Below, in pieces: positions 19,309-22,755 of a stretch of DNA of 22,755 bases; the stretch's first letter is position 1, and every line of letters starts with the position of its first letter. Below the pieces are notes generated by a model. It made no database searches and had not been told where the DNA came from. It worked only from the letters and a program-made list of their open reading frames with translations. Position numbers and translations under genes: made by a program. This DNA comes from Brachionus koreanus. Taxonomy: Eukaryota; Rotifera; Eurotatoria; Ploima; Brachionidae. The stretch lies in the NCBI GenBank assembly GCA_016987375.1, contig PJRA01000288.1, positions 109,153 through 131,907 on the forward strand. The letters are read 5' to 3'.

Positions 19309-19794
19309 TCTTTGGAGAGTACGCGTCGCATGGTTCAAATGCTGGACGAGAGCAAGGAGGCGGGTATCAAGACCTTGGTCATGCTGGACGAGCAGGGCGA
19401 ACAGCTGGACAGAATTGAGGAGGGCGCGGACAGAATAAACAAAGAAATGAAGGAGGCTGAGAAAAATCTAGAAGGTCTTGAGCAATGCTGTGGCTTGTGT
19501 GTGCTGCCGTGGAAGAAAACAAAAAGTTTTGAAAAGGGCGACGAGTACAACAAAACATGGAAGGTTAACGAAGACGGCAAGTTAAATCAAAATGGACCTA
19601 GGAGAATTGTGGGCGATTCTGGCCCGGCTGGAAAGGGATTTGTCAACCGTATTACTAATGATGCACGCGAAGACGAAATGGACGAGAACTTGGTCCAAGT
19701 GTCCAGTATGATTGGCAATTTGAGAAACATGGCCATTGACATGGGCAACGAAATAGAACAGCAAAATCAACTTATAACCAGAGTTCAAGACAAG
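19309..19794 (+). CDS. SNAP25: SNAP-25 shared core exon: Qb helix, cysteine linker, most of Qc helix
   Basis: A 162-codon exon common to both isoforms, bounded by AG at 19307-19308 and the donor AAG|GTATTT. Residues below are isoform A; add 12 for isoform B. It holds the first SNARE motif (to about 83) with zero-layer Gln59 in [14 protein letters not shown], then a linker with CCGLC (Cys90, 91, 94), then the second SNARE motif from [12 protein letters not shown] (about 146) with zero-layer Gln182 in EIEQQNQ. These motifs identify SNAP-25 rather than SNAP-29, which lacks the cysteine cluster. The linker cysteines are the family's palmitoylation sites, anchoring it to the plasma membrane. Where fly SNAP-25 has a fourth cysteine (VLPC), this protein has Trp (VLPW). 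The exon has no frameshift or stop and is about 47% GC in a background near 22%. Confidence 0.97.
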
Positions 19795-19870
19795 GTATTT
19801 TATTTTTCTAGCATTAACACACTAATTTTCTACTATTACTAAAATTACTAACTAAAATTTAATTTAATAG
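19795..19870 (+). other. SNAP25: 76-nt intron before the last exon
   Basis: GTATTT at the donor, a T-rich AT body and TTTAATAG at the acceptor. Retention adds 15 residues and a stop at 19840-19842, losing the last 20 residues of the Qc helix. Confidence 0.92.
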
Positions 19871-19933
19871 ACCGTTTCGAACACAACCAGGGTTGAGACT
19901 GCAAATAAAAGAGCGAATAAATTGCTCAAATAG
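19871..19933 (+). CDS. SNAP25: SNAP-25 last coding exon (end of Qc helix)
   Basis: Twenty codons and a TAG stop, following the acceptor TTTAATAG at 19870. It encodes TVSNTTRVETANKRANKLLK, the last turns of the second SNARE helix. The spacing from RVQDK in the previous exon matches the fly and human proteins without a gap. The tail ANKRANKLLK is typical of invertebrate SNAP-25 (compare ANQRAHQLLK in fly). Without splicing the frame would stop at 19840-19842 inside the intron, so this exon is needed for a full second helix. Confidence 0.95.
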   Translation, partial: TVSNTTRVETANKRANKLLK

Positions 19934-20080
19934 AAGCACTTTTTTTTTTTTTTTTCAAAATTTATTCCTACAGTCATTTTACACTTAATTATTTTTATTA
20001 AAATAATTTTTGGCTTTTTTTTTTCGATTTCGATAATTTTTTTTTTAATCAAAAATCCCTTTGGATGTATATTTAATTTA

Positions 20081-20086
20081 AATAAA
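20081..20086 (+). promoter_or_regulatory. Candidate polyadenylation signal AATAAA (first)
   Basis: Canonical hexamer 148 nt after the SNAP-25 stop. In DNA this AT-rich, chance matches are common, so position is the main support. Confidence 0.5.
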
Positions 20087-20158
20087 TCGTAATTTTACTA
20101 ATAATATTTTATTTATTTTGTATAGATGTCAATTTATTTTGATTCTAGCCGAATATTA

Positions 20159-20164
20159 AATAAA
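20159..20164 (+). promoter_or_regulatory. Candidate polyadenylation signal AATAAA (second)
   Basis: A second canonical hexamer, just upstream of the LTR. It is either an alternative SNAP-25 signal or a chance match. Confidence 0.35.
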
Positions 20165-20179
20165 AAATAGAAAAAAAAT

Positions 20180-20238
20180 TTGTAACCGGTTAATAGTAAA
20201 TACAATATATTGTCTTAAAAAGCTTTATTAGTATAATT
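20180..20238 (+). repeat. 59-bp direct repeat, copy 1 (LTR 5' end)
   Basis: Identical at 57 of 59 positions to 20355-20413. It contains the 12-bp palindrome ACAATATATTGT (20202-20213). Confidence 0.95.
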
Positions 20239-20271
20239 CATTTCAAAAAGACCCATTTTGTGTCTTTATCA

Positions 20272-20293
20272 AGTGTACCAGCTGTTGTACACT
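20272..20293 (+). repeat. 7-bp hairpin within the LTR
   Basis: AGTGTAC and GTACACT flank an 8-nt loop. A second hairpin, AAAGAC/GTCTTT with a 9-nt loop, lies just upstream at 20247-20267. Confidence 0.7.
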
Positions 20294-20354
20294 AAGTTTT
20301 TACAAGTAATCCTTTGACATTGGTACCATAAAGAAGATTTATCGCTGCTACCAA

Positions 20355-20413
20355 TTGTAACCGGTTAATAGTAAATACAATATATTGTCTTTAAAAGCTT
20401 TATTAATATAATT
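20355..20413 (+). repeat. 59-bp direct repeat, copy 2 (inside LTR)
   Basis: Second copy, offset by 175 bp, with the same palindrome at 20377-20388. It is followed at once by GAACGTTC, a two-unit heat-shock-element-like inverted GAA pair, then the TATA-like box 23 nt further on. Confidence 0.95.
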
Positions 20414-20630
20414 GAACGTTCTGAAGTTCTAAGAATGGAATCCTTATTTATACCCATATGTTCGTGTACAGAACACAAGCTTATAATTAAGTCAAGATGT
20501 TGGTTTAGTGTAAATGTCTCTGTCAGCATTTCGAAGCGTCTAGCTTCTGAGATACGTGACAAGTATAATTATTACTTATCTTTGTGCATCAGTTAATAAA
20601 CTGAAGAATAACTGATCACAGAAGGTAACA

Positions 20631-21474
20631 AATTATTTGAAAATCTAAATTAAGCTTAATTGTCGAAAACAAGTCAATTTATTTCAACAAATTTTGTATT
20701 TGAGTCATGACATCTGAAAATGAATAAGAGCTTGGATTTTTAACATACTAAGAAGTTAAATTTCAGAAGTTTAACCTTGCCTTGATCACCACCATTAGAC
20801 AATTTATTTACCGCTAGTCTAACATTTTCAATCGACTTTAAAAATTTTGCGTTTTCTAAAAAGTTGGATTTTTTTTATTTAAGAATTTTTGTGCAAATAT
20901 GCTAAAAATAAAAAGTGTAAAAGATTGAATTTTTAGTGAATTAGAGAATTTAAAAAAGTGGTGCTACGAGCCTTCAGAGGATCAGCGGATCAGGAATTTT
21001 CTGCTTACGGCGCTTAGAATAACCCCAAAGCTTAGTACTTGCCAAATGTTAAATTAGCATTTTTCTCTTAGATGAATTTTTGCATATTTAATCTTTTAAT
21101 AGATCAATATTTTCATAAATTTATTCATAGAACTTATTTTAATTGAAAAATTGTTTTTTGAGCATAAAAAAAGAAAATTTACTCATAAAATAAATTAATT
21201 AAAGTGTTAATCTTTTTTTGTTGTTGTTCCGACATATCTCTGAAATAGAATTTAAAATTTGCATCATATTTGTCTATTTATCTTCCATATGTGGTATTTT
21301 ACGTTTACCAATCAATTAACAAATAAAAGATTTTTATTATTAAGATATTTTTTTATTTAAAAAATATGAAAAAGGCCTAAAACTTAGGCCCAAGTAAATA
21401 AAATTGTTTATTCACTGTAAATAGAAAAAGTGTACTAAAATGTAATTTGAATCAGATTTATAATTCAATTAATG
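20631..21474. other. Intergenic DNA with one GC-rich island
   Basis: AT-rich except 20955-21050, which is close to half GC. There the + strand reads VVLRAFRGSADQEFSAYG before a stop and the - strand also has an open frame. It is probably a decayed coding fragment of a mobile element, but I recognise no family. Confidence 0.4.
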
Positions 21475-21576
21475 TTGTGATTGACTAACGCATGCAAATA
21501 AAATGTAAATACTGTGATAGCAGATAAAACTGCGTGGTTGCGACCATATCTGCGTATGCGCGTTAGCCAGTCACAA
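21475..21576. mobile_element. Short fold-back/MITE-like repeat (102 bp)
   Basis: TTGTGATTGACTAACGC (21475-21491) and GCGTTAGCCAGTCACAA (21560-21576) are reverse complements at 15 of 17 positions. A second perfect 7-bp inverted pair GCAGATA/TATCTGC (21520-21526, 21547-21553) is nested inside. The segment is GC-richer than its surroundings. No clear target duplication is visible, so it could also encode a structured RNA. Confidence 0.5.
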
Positions 21577-21786
21577 TAAGAAGAAACTGATCAACTCAGA
21601 TGGTGAGCTTTTGTGTTGTATTTGTCAAGACACCACAACATATATTTATCTTTTAGCTTCTAGGACTTTTAATGACTGCCTCCAAACTTAAAACTCCAAA
21701 CATAAGCAAATGGACAAAAATTAAAAGCGAATAACTCAAAAAATAAAAATGATATTAAGTTATGGTTTTTTTATAAGGTAAAGAAT

Positions 21787-22726
21787 TTATATTTTAATAG
21801 AATTACGATTTTTAAATAAAGAAAAAACTCTAACGTTGCCGATTTTTCTGAGCTTGTGTTTGACACCCACCATTAGCGATTTTACAAAATTTAACTCGAA
21901 TTCCTTCAACTTCAACTCAATTAGGCTAATCAGCTGCTGTTCAGTTGAGGCTTGCCAACCTCCCTCGTATACTTTCTGACTTAAACAACCCCAAAAATTT
22001 TAAATTGGACCTGCTTGAGGAACATTTTGTGGGTTGATGTCTTTGGACACATAATTTACGTTTTTGTCCATCCATGTAATGCAGTCCCTTGAATAGTGAG
22101 GAAATGCTAAGTCAGGTCAAAAAACATAGTCAAAGTCTCGATGATACTTATGTATAAATGGAAGAAGTCGTTTATTCAAGCATTCGTCGATATGGATATC
22201 GGAATTGATGGCAACCGACTTTGATGGTCGAAAAAGTGGCTTTGACATTCCTCGATACTGTCCGGACAAGAAGATTTGTTATTTGTGTAATATCCGGGAT
22301 TTCCCGGCATGTTGTCTCCCGATAAAGTAAAATATTTTTCGTCGTTTAAAATAAGTGAACATGGTGAGTGATATAACATATTTGAAAGTTTTTCGCTCAA
22401 GTGCTTTACTTATTCAAACTTTACGACACTATATTTTGGCGTTTTTTCACGTTTTCGATATTAAATCCCAATTTTTTTAATTTTCGACCAACTGTTCTTT
22501 GGTGGACAAAAAATTTCCTAGCTAGACAGCTTTGACTCACTCCAGTTCGGTTATTGGTCAATCTTTTCAGTTTTTTCTTCCTTGCAGCTGCCCAGGTGCT
22601 TGGACGACCTGTTTTCTTATTGTCTTTTGTCGGCCATCCATTTTGAATACGGTTGATTGTATTATTTATGGTACTTGGAGCAATTCCTTGCTTTGTAAAA
22701 TGCGCGACAAGGTCAGATTTTTTCAT
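21787..22726 (-). pseudogene. Inactivated Tc1/mariner-superfamily transposase (DD36E-type spacing)
   Basis: It starts with MKKSDLVAHFTKQG at ATG 22726. The first 100 codons form a bipartite helix-turn-helix DNA-binding region with the GRPS motif. A frameshift or stop follows (TAA 22421-22423), then the catalytic part: first Asp in LNDEKYFTLSG, MPGN.GYYT, and after a deletion of about 20 codons near 22255 and a frameshift, GMSKPLFRPSKSVAIN, the second Asp in PDLA (22111-22113), NFWGCLSQKVYEGGWQAS and a C-terminal helical tail ending at TAA 21787-21789. There are 36 codons between the second Asp and the position of the third acidic residue. That residue, the Glu of 'PIENFW', is a TAA stop (22000-22002), and the Trp before PDLA is a TGA (22117-22119). 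The element is dead. Its 5' terminal repeat lies beyond the window. Confidence 0.88.
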
Positions 22727-22755
22727 TTATAAAATCTTATTTTTGACTACTTTTT
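22727..22755 (-). mobile_element. Start of the 5' leader of the Tc1/mariner relic, cut by window end
   Basis: The 29 bases upstream of the transposase ATG are AT-rich. The terminal inverted repeat expected within about 100 bp is not in the window. A loosely similar A-rich stretch at 21740-21770 may belong to the opposite terminal region. Confidence 0.3.

Larger units (their letters stand above)
19934..20180 (+). other. SNAP25: SNAP-25 3' UTR and proximal downstream DNA
   Basis: AT-rich DNA with long T runs follows the stop codon. AATAAA occurs at 20081-20086 and 20159-20164. The first would give a 3' UTR of roughly 165-175 nt. The second lies only 16 nt before a solo LTR, so a transcript using it would end inside the LTR. 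Confidence 0.6.
20181..20630 (+). mobile_element. Solo LTR of an LTR retrotransposon (450 bp, AATT target duplication)
   Basis: The element begins TGTAACC and ends GGTAACA, a short imperfect terminal inverted repeat with the usual TG...CA-type ends. The same 4 bp, AATT, lies immediately outside each end (20177-20180 and 20631-20634). Inside, in order on the + strand, are a TATA-like TTATTTATA (20444-20452) and AATAAA (20595-20600) 30 nt before the end, the layout expected of U3-R-U5. No primer-binding site or gag/pol follows, so it is a solo LTR left by recombination. Its first 58 bp are duplicated at 20356-20413. The open frame antisense to it (20365-20562) is not a gene. Ty3/gypsy origin is likely from the 4-bp duplication, but not certain. 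Confidence 0.65.

Noticed and set aside
19335..19788. Two - strand frames opposite the shared exon
   Set aside because: Shadows of strongly conserved SNAP-25 coding sequence.
19864..20052. 62-codon - strand frame
   Set aside because: Overlaps the last exon and poly-T tract; lysine-rich noise.
20414..20429. Heat-shock element in the LTR
   Set aside because: Only one correctly spaced GAA/TTC pair; the next unit is out of register.
20365..20562. 65-codon - strand frame
   Set aside because: Lies inside the solo LTR, starts on a non-ATG codon and has no protein match that I know.
21537..21556. Similarity to the 5' start of 5S rRNA
   Set aside because: Only about 18 nt match loosely; the rest of a 5S gene and its internal promoter boxes are absent.
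22532..22732. 66-codon + strand frame
   Set aside because: Antisense of the transposase DNA-binding region.

Overview
The window is eukaryotic nuclear DNA from an AT-rich invertebrate animal. Long A/T-dominated stretches with many poly-T runs are broken by a few GC-balanced islands, which are either exons or decayed mobile elements. Short GT-AG introns of 49 and 76 nt, lophotrochozoan/ecdysozoan-like SNAP-25 residues, and many Tc1/mariner, LINE and LTR-retrotransposon relics fit a small invertebrate such as a monogonont rotifer. That placement is inference, not proof.

The only intact gene is a SNAP-25 (synaptosomal-associated protein 25) orthologue on the + strand. It has two alternative first coding exons: a distal one at 2429-2518 and a proximal one at 19134-19259. 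Both end in phase 0 on a Glu codon and can join the same exon (19309-19794), followed by a short last exon (19871-19933). The predicted proteins are 212 aa (distal form) and 224 aa (proximal form). They share both SNARE helices and the cysteine linker and differ only at the N terminus. The distal form uses an intron of 16.79 kb; the proximal exon sits inside that intron, 49 nt from the shared exon.

Region by region: 1-2400 is upstream DNA with a 189-bp TA-flanked MITE (83-271) and a small coding-like relic. 2519-19133 is the giant intron, holding dead pieces of several element families: mariner relics (3558-3755 and 9480-9662), a TA-flanked fold-back element (7417-7586), a gypsy-like gag piece (9845-9988), a LINE reverse-transcriptase relic (14171-14670), a pair of related protein-like relics (16191 and 17227) and a gag-like relic (17513-18026). 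18831-19133 is the likely promoter and 5' UTR of the proximal isoform. 19934-20180 is the 3' UTR with two AATAAA signals. A 450-bp solo LTR with a 4-bp target duplication (20181-20630) lies directly behind the second signal. 21475-21576 is a fold-back repeat, and 21787-22726 is an inactivated Tc1/mariner-superfamily transposase on the - strand, cut by the window end.

I see no bacterial-type system, CRISPR array, tRNA or rRNA gene. The most interesting points are the two-promoter layout of SNAP-25, the loss of one palmitoylation-type cysteine, and the structured solo LTR at its 3' end. I found no convincing wholly new biological system.
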